A stretch of DNA of 64,000 bases, taken from NCBI GenBank assembly GCA_964017065.1, contig OZ024791.1:4516547-4580546 (forward strand). Direction: 5' to 3'. How positions within the stretch are numbered: the first letter of the stretch is position 1; the number at the start of each line of letters is the position of its first letter. The DNA comes from Haliclona indistincta (taxonomy: Eukaryota; Porifera; Demospongiae; Haplosclerida; Chalinidae). Both the position numbers and the translations under genes were made by a program. Shown one piece after another: positions 12,501-21,729 of the stretch. The notes beneath the pieces are model-generated. The model did not search any database and was not told where the DNA came from. It saw only the letters and a list, made by a program, of their open reading frames with translations.

Positions 12501-13322
12501 CCAAGTGTCTCTGTGTACCTACACCAGTATCTACTAAGCCTTCTGCATCGTCATCTCGAACCCCTCGTTCAAACTTGAGAAGGAGTGCCAGGACTTCAAG
12601 AAGAAGAATCCCTCTTCCAATCACACCTACTGCTACAGGTGACGACAATGACGACGATGATGACTTTAAGACTAGCTTGAACACTAGCATTAACCGGCAT
12701 CGCAAGAGAAAACTTCCCAAAGAGTTACCAACTACTTCAAAAGTAAGGCATAAAAGAATAATACTTTGCAAAATTTTGATGTACTATAGACGGAAGACAA
12801 TGATAAAACAGTGAATGCTGACGTACTGTGCTCTTGTGGTAAGATGTTAGCAAGTGTATCAGGTAAAAGCACATGCATTGTAACTCGGTCCTGGGTTCAG
12901 CTGGCTTCCGTGTAGATTCGTCGTCATGGTCTCAACTAGTGTCCGCTCACTCTCTTCAGACTAGCTGGCTGGGGTTGTATCTTGCAAAACATAGACTCAC
13001 GGATCACAAAGTTGTGTGTGTCAGTGCAATGCCTGCAACATGCGCTCCCAGAAGAGGTTAGAGACTGGTTCCCATACTAGACAATCCTCATGCTCATGCT
13101 CACAGAGTCAGAGTGGAGCAATAATGCAGTTTGGGACGAGGAACTAAAATGGTGTTTCCAACTACTGGACTGTTCTTGTGGTAAAATGGTTGGGATTAAA
13201 ATAATCCATGCTGCAGGCAGACCAGATCTTGACAACATGGTATGTAGGCATAAAATAGCTGATTGTTTTGATTCACAAAATAAATCTTTTCCCAGATTTT
13301 GCTCATATCTCTTCAGTCATAA
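6529..13322 (+). CDS. BRIP1: BRIP1/FANCJ DNA helicase (Fanconi anaemia group J)
   Basis: Superfamily-2 iron-sulfur DEAH helicase (5'-3') acting in interstrand-crosslink repair and G-quadruplex unwinding in the nucleus. The model has 31 exons and 1528 residues; first 6529-6690, 6838-6958, 7041-7246, 7295-8220, last 11929-12742, 12790-12862, 12901-13056, 13106-13239, 13296-13322. Motifs in order: Walker [10 protein letters not shown], a lysine-rich possible NLS ([11 protein letters not shown]), FGTRTHKQI, four Fe-S cysteines (CIHP, EEC, SCSYF, VCPYY), DEAH box [26 protein letters not shown], and motif [11 protein letters not shown]. The large exon 4 carries proline/glutamine repeats between motifs I and Ia. 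The C-terminal tail is Ser/Thr-rich, then has two CSCGKM motifs about 110 residues apart, a possible metal site not known to me from vertebrate FANCJ. Intron 11081-11129 is only 49 bp. Confidence 0.93.
6700..6784. repeat. Foldback inverted repeat in BRIP1 intron 1
   Basis: Arms 6700-6731 and 6757-6784 are nearly complementary (AAGTCAGGCGTGG...GACCAATCGCAT versus its inverse) around a 25-base loop. It occupies most of the 147-bp first intron, as a small MITE or foldback relic would. Confidence 0.7.
7616..8069 (+). repeat. Two in-frame coding minisatellites in BRIP1 exon 4
   Basis: Array 1 (7616-7807) has eight 24-bp units encoding variants of VQAPAIPG. After a degenerate bridge, array 2 (about 7870-8069) has 27-bp units encoding GIQIPNLPG, one of them truncated. 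Units are multiples of three, so copy-number change keeps the frame. Several units are identical at DNA level, pointing to recent slippage or conversion. Confidence 0.9.
8908..9048. repeat. Short interspersed repeats in BRIP1 intron
   Basis: The words AACAGGCATGAAAA and AGTTGGGCGAG alternate several times separated by A-runs, apparently by local tandem duplication. No coding or splice signal is evident inside. Confidence 0.7.
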
Positions 13323-13416
13323 CAGTCAAGATGCTTTGGCTCCATAACGAGAACAGCTTTCTTTCAATGTTTTGTCAAACATGCAGGTTTAATTCATTTT
13401 GTTATACCAAGTGACA

Positions 13417-13422
13417 AATAAA
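13417..13422 (+). terminator. Likely polyadenylation signal of BRIP1
   Basis: AATAAA about 95 bases after the BRIP1 stop codon, the first such hexamer downstream. The copied 3' ends at about 20.3 and 25.9 kb retain it. Confidence 0.5.
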
Positions 13423-13547
13423 AATGCTTTTCGAGGTGATTACTTTCTTGCCACTCGGCAATGACATGTAGAGATGACAGCGAATTAAGATGGCGGCTAC
13501 TCTTGTGCATAGTATAGTTCATGTGTGTGGCTCTGTCATGCAGTTCT

Positions 13548-14200
13548 TGGCTTCCTCCATGCATGTAAAATTGAGTTGCACTGCTGGATTAGTTGGGGAT
13601 TGAGGATCCTATAAAACCTGGAATGTCAAAATGGAATGTACTTTCCTACATACATGTATTATTGTATGCATGAATTATCACTGGTTGGTAACATTAAGAT
13701 GAGACCTTTGAAAAATTGACACGAAGACAAGGGTTAAGCTAGAATTAGCAATGAGCAATTGTAAAACATAAGTTTAATCATAGACACAGGATAAAGAGAA
13801 TCACTGAACATGCAAACAGAGAAAGATTAGTAATGTATCCTGACCCATGATGTTCTTTCACAATAATACATGTGTAATTATTGTGTTCATTATGTTGCTG
13901 TGGAGATCATTAAAATAGATTGATTCGATTCACTTCCTCACTATGAATCCTAGAGGCATGCAGACTGAACCAAGACTTATTTCAGGGGCACATAAAGGAA
14001 TGGAGCAGGTAACCACCATTGGTTTGGTCATAGATATTACAGTACGGGATAGGAAGCCGCACTTATTGGGTGGTCGATGCGCATTACCCTCCATGCACGT
14101 AAAATTGAGTTGCACTGCTGGATTAGTTGGGGATTGCCATAACTAACTGGGGATTTTATAGGATCCTCAACTTAGTTGGGGATTGCCATAACTAACTCAG
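13548..14200. repeat. Direct repeat pair plus short tandem copies
   Basis: Bases 13553-13603 recur at 14089-14138 (both contain GTAAAATTGAGTTGCACTGC and then TTAGTTGGGGATTG). The TTAGTTGGGGATTGCCATAACTAAC word recurs at about 14165-14195, and an inverted fragment with GGATCCTC lies at 14151-14172. This looks like rearranged pieces of one interspersed repeat. Confidence 0.7.
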
Positions 14201-15083
14201 TCGATGCGCATTAAAAGGCACCTGTTTCAAAGATGCTCTATTACACTGTGGAGGGGGAATGCTGCCCTATGGCTAAACAGAATGTCCACAGTCTCTTCAA
14301 GAGTGGATGGAATTATTTGACTTGTTTGTTTTTTCTCATTACCCTTGACGTCACATGACGATTACATTTTCCGTGTATTGTGCTCTCCGTATTTTAAATA
14401 AACGGAGAATCACTGATAGCACAGCCAATAATCTAGCTGCTTCTTGGCAACGTACTAACTGGTTCAGTACACGCAGACGACTAGTGGCTTTGTATTGTAT
14501 TAGTACCATAATCAAGTCATAGAACCTTTGCCTCTTCGAGAATTTGTGTATACAGATCTGTAATCCGCCACAGAGTCACAAATCTTCTGTTTACCGTGAG
14601 GTGCCAGTACTGGTATCCATTCAAGTCCGGTAGTATGAAACACGCAATCTTCAACAATACAATAAATGCACTAGAATAAGCCAAAGACAGCTACACAGTG
14701 GCGTATCCAGGATTTGAATAAGGAGGGTGCTCACACTTAGTTACACTAAATAGCATTGTGTATTCAAGACAAAGAGCACTTAGCCTACACTGACAAGAGA
14801 TTACATGTGGTTTTTGACAGCACTGATGAGTTCAGCCCTGATTTTATGAATATTATTAGTGACATAGCAACTCGTTTTCATAGCAAATAGCTTGCTAAGG
14901 GGGGTGCTTGAGCACTGGAAGCACCCTTGTAGATACGCCCCTGCAGCTACATGTAAACGAAAGCTGTACAAGCACATCACACCGCGCTCGTCTGCTGCTC
15001 GACGTGACGTCACGTACTACATTTTGATTTGGAGGAAATTTTAGCTTCCTATCCCGTACTGTAATATCTAGTTTGGTCAAACC
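14021..15083. repeat. Block bounded by ~40-bp inverted repeats
   Basis: 14021-14058 is the inverse complement of about 15045-15083 with few mismatches; both contain ATATTACAGTACGGGATAGG or its complement. The outer ends read GGTTTG...CAAACC. This resembles the termini of a non-autonomous DNA transposon, but no clear target-site duplication was found and no transposase is encoded. Confidence 0.55.
14696..14943. mobile_element. hAT-type MITE with perfect 8-bp target-site duplication
   Basis: The 248-bp element begins CAGTGGCGTATCCA and ends with the inverse of CAGGGGCGTATCTA, giving imperfect ~14-bp terminal inverted repeats. It is flanked on both sides by the identical octamer CAGCTACA (14688-14695 and 14944-14951). 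Eight-bp duplications and CAG-type termini are typical of the hAT superfamily. There is no coding capacity, so it must have been moved by a transposase encoded elsewhere. Confidence 0.85.
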
Positions 15084-16370
15084 AGAGAATAAGCAGTCCA
15101 ACTTCTCGTCTACCTATAAGAGACATGAAAGACAAAAAACGCGCCTATGGTCAAAGGGTGCGTGAGGTTGAACATGCTTATTTTTCTCCACTAGTGTTCT
15201 CCTTAATGAGTTTTCATCAAAAATTGTAAATCTTGCTGGAAATGCTCCAAAGTTGATGAAAATCAATTCTAAGTGTTCTAAATGTCATTTAAAATTCAGT
15301 TTTGGAAGAAATAGACGCCGAAGGATTATAAGGTGATTAACCTTTTAGTTGCCAAGTTATTTCGTCAGAAATTTGACTTGCTCTAAACTGGCAGTTTGTT
15401 TTGCAATTTTCTACAAAATGCAGTACGCTAGCTATTCCAAACTAGCACCCTTTTCTCCTGGCATGTCAAGGTTTACGAAAATGTACTAAACTCTAATCTG
15501 GCCACTCCCACTTCGGAAATGAAGCCACTTAAGTGTTGCGGCCTCGTCAATTTTTTGCTCATTTTGATCTTCATTCAGCCCTGGTGACTGATACAAAAAC
15601 CTGGTGGTGTCCAGGTGAGCGAACAGGACAGTTTAGACCATATTCTATGCCAAAGTATGCATTTCCGGGCATCCTGAAGCCCTAAAAATGCCGAAAGCGG
15701 CGAGGGGCTCCGCCCCTTCGAACCCCGGGTTAAAAGGGGGACACCCCCCTTTAAAAATTCCCCCGTCCCCCGTTCTATATATTTTAGTGGGGAGGGCGCG
15801 GCGAAAAACAGTGGGTTTTTCAGGTAATTTGCATTAAACTTGATTTGACCTTTCTAGAGCACTTTTTACACTACTTATGACGTCTAGAGTAGGTGGAGTC
15901 AATTATGACACCTATAGGTGTCATTAGGGGTTAAAGGGTTAACTGGTGGCCTGGGTCGAGAGGCTTCTTGTGTCATCAAACATCTTGCTTCCTCGTTAGC
16001 CACCAAATGGAAGCAGCCCTACTCGATAACTCTGAACTGGATGACTCATATGCACTATTGAGATCCTCAATCCGTTGCCTCAGAGGAGCCCGTTCCAGAT
16101 GCGGCCATGCAGCTCGTGCCCTAAACACACCAGTGGACGTCATCTGTGCAGAATCTCTCCTCTAACTAATAACTATACTACTTACGCACTTTATTATTTA
16201 TTATCTTATCTTTACTCTTTAGCTCGCTTCACGATCACCTATCATTACTGTATTATAACATTATTTTATTCATTAAAATAATGTCAAACCAGAGATCCTC
16301 TATCCAAAATCTACCAAGTCAGATACAGCGCTTTGCCGATAGGTTGTCAGAAGGAGACAGACAAGAGTGT

Positions 16371-16446
16371 AGCTTGTGGTTTGAACAATAATAACACTAC
16401 AATAACTATACTTCACTGACCATTGTTATAGTAAACCACAAGCTTC
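16371..16446. repeat. Stem-loop
   Basis: AGCTTGTGGTTT at the left and AAACCACAAGCT at the right are perfect inverses around a loop of about 50 bases. Purpose unknown. Confidence 0.5.
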
Positions 16447-17085
16447 ACCCGGCTGTTTTCTTGTGACAACCTTATTTGGGATTTGTTATCATAGTAAGGC
16501 TTCAGCAGGGATGATGGGGTACATGTCGGTGGTTACCCGTTCCTTCCTTTATGTGCTCCTGATAAAGTCCAGATTCCATTTTGACATTCTAGGTTTGTAT
16601 AGTATCCCAAAACAAGCTATTCATTTACATGCAGACATGCCCAGACTCTATGTGGTGATTAGCACTGTATACTGATGTAGAGCACCTGTCCTGTGTTGCT
16701 ATTTTTATGAAAATGAGATCCTCGGTTGCTCAGAAATACCTATTGTGTCCTCCAAAGCAAACATCTGCTGTACTATTAACTCTGCACATGCCTTAGAATC
16801 TGTTTAAAATCTGTCCACTGCCTGCATAATAATGAATACTACAAGAATACAGTGACAGTATAAAGCACAATGGTGGAGACATGTATACATATGAGGTCAG
16901 AGTATTTGCCCTGGCTACTTTGGCAAAGAACTAGCACTTATCTTATGTACACCAGCCACTTAGTGGGTGTTGCAATAGATTACTTTTTAATTTCAAATAG
17001 TGATGATAATGCTGCTAGCCTGAAAACTGATGCACTTAGAAGTCTCTCTGCTATAATAAGACAAGTCTCTTTGCTATAATAACCT

Positions 17086-17979
17086 CTAATTTAAAAAGTC
17101 TTTCCATCCCAAATAGGCACCCTCTAATAGCATAGAGGCTAGTTGCGCAGGTCCCCTTTCAGGATAATCACGGCAGTGTATGATAGCATGAATATAGTCT
17201 CTTCTGCTGGACTCTAGGTCACTGTGATATATTGACACGGGAAAGGGAGTGATGAGAGAGGATAAGACATAACTGGCTAGCAGACGACAGGTACGGCCAT
17301 TGCCATCAGAAAAAGGATGTAGGGAGACTAGGTGATAAAGCAACCGGGCAGCACACTTGAACACATACTCTACTTTCTGATGAGGGTTTTGTAACCGTTT
17401 AAGACCACTCATGAGGATATTGTGGCGATCAATAATACAGTAGAACTGCTCTTCTACAACTGTTGGTGGAGGGTACATGTGAATATTGTCTTCTGGTGTT
17501 CTAGTGTACACGTCACAGTCTCGTATCTTGCCGGGAGTGCGGTGCAAATCTTGTAGTAGTATGGCGTGGATATCACACACCTGCTGTACTGTTAGCAACC
17601 CACTCCACCCCATTTCTTCCATTAGACTTTCAGCGTGACACAGTGCTCTAAAGGTGTTGATTGATTCCCTCTCCTCCCTCGTACACGATTCGGTCTTTCC
17701 AGATAGTTGGGCTTCTTTTACTACGACGTTCGTCTCTCCCACTGTTTGAGTCCCGACACACTCGCCTACGTTTGAACGATAGACATAATGCACTGCGGTG
17801 GAGAGATGATTACACAGCTTGGTAGCCCGCGGCTCATCCCGTCGCTCAACAAAATTCTCGACAACGCTTGTTAGTGTATCGGCCAGTGTCCTTTCCCGAT
17901 CCTTTTGCCAAACAAGCTCGTCGGCGAATTTGAATCCTAGACCGCTTCTTACTGGCGACTTCACGACGCATACAGCCAT
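17086..17979 (-). CDS. Fic (fido) domain protein 1, intronless
   Basis: Fic domains transfer nucleotide or phosphate groups, usually AMP from ATP, to Ser/Thr/Tyr of target proteins. This single-exon frame gives 297 residues from the first in-frame ATG (17977-17979); the frame is open further upstream without an ATG. The active-site loop HPFSDGNGRTCR is complete (catalytic His, Asp, and GNGR anion hole). N-terminal SNVGECVGTQT fits the inhibitory (S/T)xxxE helix of class II Fic proteins, with Cys where Gly/Asn is usual, so it is probably autoinhibited. VCDIHAILL precedes the flap. The gene lies next to a second Fic gene on the same strand, 135 bp away. Lack of introns is unusual among its neighbours. 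Target and cell compartment cannot be inferred; no signal peptide or membrane segment is seen. Confidence 0.85.
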   Translation of the reverse strand: MAVCVVKSPVRSGLGFKFADELVWQKDRERTLADTLTSVVENFVERRDEPRATKLCNHLSTAVHYVYRSNVGECVGTQTVGETNVVVKEAQLSGKTESCTREERESINTFRALCHAESLMEEMGWSGLLTVQQVCDIHAILLQDLHRTPGKIRDCDVYTRTPEDNIHMYPPPTVVEEQFYCIIDRHNILMSGLKRLQNPHQKVEYVFKCAARLLYHLVSLHPFSDGNGRTCRLLASYVLSSLITPFPVSIYHSDLESSRRDYIHAIIHCRDYPERGPAQLASMLLEGAYLGWKDFLN

Positions 17980-18192
17980 ACTACACTTGGATAGCTTCTC
18001 TTGTTTTTGAATTCTGTTCTGCAATCCTGCCGTCGTTACGCGAGAGTCAGTTGCCAACTTCCACCCAATCGTACACCGGCCGCGCCCAATGACGCAATAA
18101 TACTAAGAATGACCGCGCTTTTTTATACCGGCGTTGCCTAGTGATAATCGTGTACACACACAAAAAAAAACAAGAATAACACTGTACATGTA

Positions 18193-19371
18193 CTAAGGGT
18201 AAACATGAAGTTTTACACACATGTCATTAAAATCTAGTTTAATTTCTAGAAACTGGCCCTGGTTGCTGATGATGCAACTGGTATCGGCAGATTCGACAGC
18301 TGCTAGGACACTTTCTAACATGCTCTTTGCCTCTTCTGGAATGTTTTTACAGCGGCAAAAACGTTCCACTTTATTTGGTATATCAGATTTGTTTGACTTC
18401 TCAATCACAATTGGACCAGCTAGTAAACCGCCTGATTCAAGATATCGGAATAACTCCTTCCACCCTATGTTAGCACCTTCTATAAGCATAGCAGCTAGTT
18501 TCCCAGGCCCTTTATCTGGATTCTCTCGACAGTAGATAATGGCTTGGATGTAGTCATCTCTATTACGATCAGCACTATTCTTATGATAAATAGTGACAGG
18601 GAATGGCGTGATAAGTGACAGAATGTGGTTGGCCAGGAGGCGACAAATCCTGCCATTGCCATCGTAAAAAGGGTGAAGTGACACAACTTCATATAGTAAC
18701 CAAGCAGCGCACTTGAATATATAGATGGTGTTCTCGCGACTTATTTGTTTTTTAATGCCTTTCATGTGAATGTTGTGTCGATCAACAATGTTGTAAAACC
18801 TGAATTCCACTACTTCTGGGGATGGATAAGTGTGTAATTTACCCCGGTATTCAACATAGACTTCCCCTTTTCTATTACCAGTTTTCTTGCGAATCTGGCC
18901 ACCATCGCCTGTCTTCAAACCCTTGAGCAGTATTTCATGAAGATCACACACGACAGGAACTGTTAGCAATCCGGACTCTCGCAGTTTCTCCCAATCACCG
19001 GTACCACTTGATTCCTCGCTTGATTCTTCATCGGACGGCCCGTAGAATGATTCACGCAATGCTCTCCAGTTGTTTACACTTCCTCTATCCGATTCGCTCA
19101 ATGCCGAGTCGTCTTCTTGGTGACCCACCTCGCTAGTCAGGTATCTATCCAACAGCTTGCGGGTACCGTCAAATGTCTGCGTGCCGATGCATTCTGCCTT
19201 GTTTGACTGATAGACAAAGTTTACAGCCATGATCCTGGTAAAGCCCCGACATCGGTCTTTGACGGACGTCTTTAACTCATTGTATTTTTTTCTCTTTTCG
19301 ACGATCTCGTCTATCATTTCATCAACGCCTTGGCCATCAAGATCAAAATTCAGGAGGCTGTTACATGCCAT
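18193..19371 (-). CDS. Fic (fido) domain protein 2, intronless, full length
   Basis: A 392-residue single-exon Fic protein paralogous to its downstream neighbour. The start is the ATG at 19369-19371; upstream codons are open but lack ATG. Near the N-terminus is the putative inhibitory helix SNKAECIGTQT; an acidic Ser/Glu-rich linker follows (ESSEESSGTGD). The catalytic loop HPFYDGNGRICR is intact, as is the C-terminal helical part of the Fic fold (ITPFPVTIYH, then PGKLAAMLIEG). About 80 extra C-terminal residues with a CRCKN motif have no family I recognise. By family it should be a protein AMP-transferase held inactive by its own glutamate; the substrate is unknown. Its 5' two thirds have been duplicated at 24163-24919. 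Confidence 0.85.
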   Translation of the reverse strand: MACNSLLNFDLDGQGVDEMIDEIVEKRKKYNELKTSVKDRCRGFTRIMAVNFVYQSNKAECIGTQTFDGTRKLLDRYLTSEVGHQEDDSALSESDRGSVNNWRALRESFYGPSDEESSEESSGTGDWEKLRESGLLTVPVVCDLHEILLKGLKTGDGGQIRKKTGNRKGEVYVEYRGKLHTYPSPEVVEFRFYNIVDRHNIHMKGIKKQISRENTIYIFKCAAWLLYEVVSLHPFYDGNGRICRLLANHILSLITPFPVTIYHKNSADRNRDDYIQAIIYCRENPDKGPGKLAAMLIEGANIGWKELFRYLESGGLLAGPIVIEKSNKSDIPNKVERFCRCKNIPEEAKSMLESVLAAVESADTSCIISNQGQFLEIKLDFNDMCVKLHVYP

Positions 19372-19579
19372 GATGATGTTTATTGAGTCAAGTATTGTTC
19401 GAGTGGTTCGAGTACATGAGGTCAAAGGCGTGACTAAAAAGTGTGCGGTTGAAATGCGCGCGCCGCATTGGTGGCCGGGCGGCTACCGAAGCAGTAAAAA
19501 TACTTAGCCACGATGCCTGCATGAGCGGAGAGAGACAACAGGTGTCAGCTGCTGAGTGCCACTGATCATAGACCTGCTT

Positions 19580-19745
19580 CAATAGTTCTGCTGCTTCCAT
19601 GCTACCATGGTTCTGTTGCTTGCATGCTTCCATAGTTCTGCTGCTTGCATGCTTCCATAGTTCTGCAGCTTGCATGCTACCATGCATGGTTCTGCTGCTT
19701 GCATGCTTCCATAGTTGTGCTGCTTGCATGCTTCCATGATACTGT
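19580..19745. repeat. GCTTGCATGC minisatellite, copy A
   Basis: About six to seven irregular units of roughly 25 bp built on CTGCTGCTTGCATGCTTCCA. It lies between the Fic-2 start and the BRIP1-tail copy; the open frame across it is repeat-driven and not a convincing gene. Confidence 0.75.
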
Positions 19746-19981
19746 TTTGATGCTTTCTTGGATCTAGTGTTCTCATACGTGCTGTCATATGCATCTGCTA
19801 ATTGCATGCTAGCATACATGCCACTGCACCGAGACATCTGCACCTTTGGTGCTTTATTTTCGCAGTTTTTGCTTGAGCCGTGAGAATATAATCTTGACGA
19901 AATGTATGGCATAATTTGTGCTGTTTGCGAGAATCGAACTTGCGAAATTGGTGAAAATTTAGGCCCGCAAGAGCTATAGAT

Positions 19982-20320
19982 AATCCTCATGCATGCTCAC
20001 AGAATCAGAGTGGAGCAATAATGCAGTTTGGGACGAGGCACTAAAATGGTGCTTCCAACTACACGACTGTTCTTGCGGTAAAATGGTTGGGATTAAAATA
20101 ATCCATGCTGCAGGCAGGCCAGATCTTGACAACATAGTATGTTGCTTGATGTAGCTAATCATATGCTATGTTTTTAATCTTCTCCAGATTTTGCTCATAT
20201 CTCTTCAGTCATAACAGCTCAGTTTGACTCCATGAGGACAGCATTCTTTCAATACCTTGTCAAACATGCAGATTTAATTCATTTTGTCATACTGCTTATA
20301 AAAAGTGAAAAATAAAAATT
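19982..20320 (+). pseudogene. Displaced copy of the last two BRIP1 exons, copy A
   Basis: Similar to BRIP1 exon 30, its intron, exon 31 and 3' UTR through the AATAAA. Acceptor, coding frame (exon-30 equivalent 20003-20136 with CSCGKM), GTATGT donor, following acceptor and short last exon are all preserved, with only a few substitutions. Upstream BRIP1 exons are absent. It may be a non-expressed fragment or a captured 3' exon; no matching upstream exon was found. Confidence 0.7.
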
Positions 20321-20368
20321 GATGAACGATACATGCATTCAAATAAACTTTGATGCATTAATAATACA

Positions 20369-21388
20369 TTAATCGTAAATCTGTACATTGTCATATACGT
20401 CTTCATCATCATTATCTCTGATAACTCGACCATATGCAGTATTGGTAATCACCTCAACAGCTCTACTGTTGGATGATGCTACAATATCCTGTACTGGTGG
20501 AGTGCTGCTGTGACGTCGTCTCATGCACGAAGCAGCTAGACCGAGTACCAGACCAATCCCCACCCCAATCACTGAGGAGATGATTGCTGTTAGTATGAAC
20601 AGCACAAGAGAATACTGACTGGTTTCCTGCATTGAGGGAACTGCCAAAAGAGATACTATCATGCTCAAGTATCTATCATCAATCATGTCAATAATGCACA
20701 GTTTTCATTTTGAGTAGGCTTATGTTTACATGTGAAGAAAAATATTATTACATGGATAGCAAATGAAACCGCAAGATCATAACTTCAAAGTCTATTGGTA
20801 TAATGGGTTTGTGTAAGACACTTGTATGCACAAATACAGTGTGTATTATTGCACATGCACTATGCAGAATTGTTGACACACTTCTTACTTTGCACCATAA
20901 TGGTGGCAGTGGCTGTTGGTTCTCCTGAAGTACTGCAGTTCAGGACTGCACCATTTAGTGCTGCCAGAGATGACAAACTGCCAGTGAGTGTCAGAGTAGA
21001 GTTGATGCAGGTAGCATCATTGTTATGGCTCTCTGTGAGAGACACTCTAGTAACATTCAGTGCTGGAATAAGTGTCGAACTGGAATGCACCGACACGCTG
21101 ATAGAACCAGTCCACACAGAGCTAGCCCAAGAGATAGCTGCGCCATCATTGTTGCAAGTGTAACTCAGCGAGCTCTGTAGACAGATATCATCACTGATTA
21201 GCGCAGTACTGGTTATAGTAGGTACTGAGGCCGGACACTGCTGACCTGTAGCAGGTACAACAGAGATCTGTACTCTGTCACACGTGCACACAACAATCGT
21301 GCAACAGATCAGCTTACGTACAGTTGCAATGTAAAACAGCAGCCGAACAAACCACCAGGAACACGAACATCGAGCGTGATAACGACAT
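20369..21388 (-). CDS. Ig-like single-pass receptor with tyrosine tail, copy A
   Basis: Exons 21388-21318, 21274-20889, 20640-20369 give 242 residues. A signal peptide (MSLSRSMFVFLVVCSAAVLHC) is followed by an Ig-like ectodomain with several cysteines, a W in AISWAS and multiple N-x-S/T sites. A transmembrane helix (SLVLFILTAIISSVIGVG...) is followed by a CMRRRH stop-transfer sequence. The short cytoplasmic tail carries AYGRV and DVYDNVQIYD; YDNV fits a YxN (GRB2-type SH2) site if phosphorylated. Ligand and signalling partners are unknown. The gene is about 97-98% like the copy at 25924-26938, so recently duplicated. Family assignment beyond Ig-like is uncertain. Confidence 0.75.
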
Positions 21389-21729
21389 TCTTGCTAGTAC
21401 CATTCTATGCTAGTACGACTATGATCGACGTCTTTCTTTTGTAAACTCAGAGGTGTGGCTGTAACTGAGCCGCGCCTATTTTCTGGAAGTACATATTTTT
21501 ATTTCAGTGCTTTCTAAGTGAAATATGTGTAAATGAACAAAATCACACAGTGACACACAAAAGTTGTACACAAAATGGGGACAAAATGAAAAGTAACATA
21601 TAAACAACATATTCAGTTCATGATAGACATATCTGATTTGAGTTGAGCTAGTAACATTGGCACGGACTGTACTACACTGCAGTGGAAAGAAATGAGAGAA
21701 TAATGCATACTGCAGTCGACGTTGAGCAA

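Larger units (their letters stand above)
13423..17085. other. Repeat-rich gene-free region
   Basis: About 3.6 kb between BRIP1 and the first Fic gene. It holds direct repeats (13548-14200), an inverted-repeat-bounded block (14021-15083) with a hAT-type MITE nested in it, a GC-rich hairpin-prone stretch (15660-15800, containing GGGGCTCCGCCCC) and a stem-loop at 16371-16446. Short open frames (e.g. 15968-16165) have no recognisable similarity, splice context or family features. I see no gene here. Confidence 0.6.

Noticed and set aside
12142..12771. 209-residue minus-strand frame opposite BRIP1 exon 27
   Set aside because: Antisense shadow of a Ser/Thr/Pro-rich tail with no recognisable features.
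15968..16165. 65-residue open frame in the gene-free region
   Set aside because: No similarity, no splice sites, surrounded by repeats; length is within chance expectation.
19560..19990. Possible protein encoded by the GCTTGCATGC minisatellite
   Set aside because: Gln/Ala/Ser/His repeats without conserved flanks; the frame follows from unit length and differs between the two copies.
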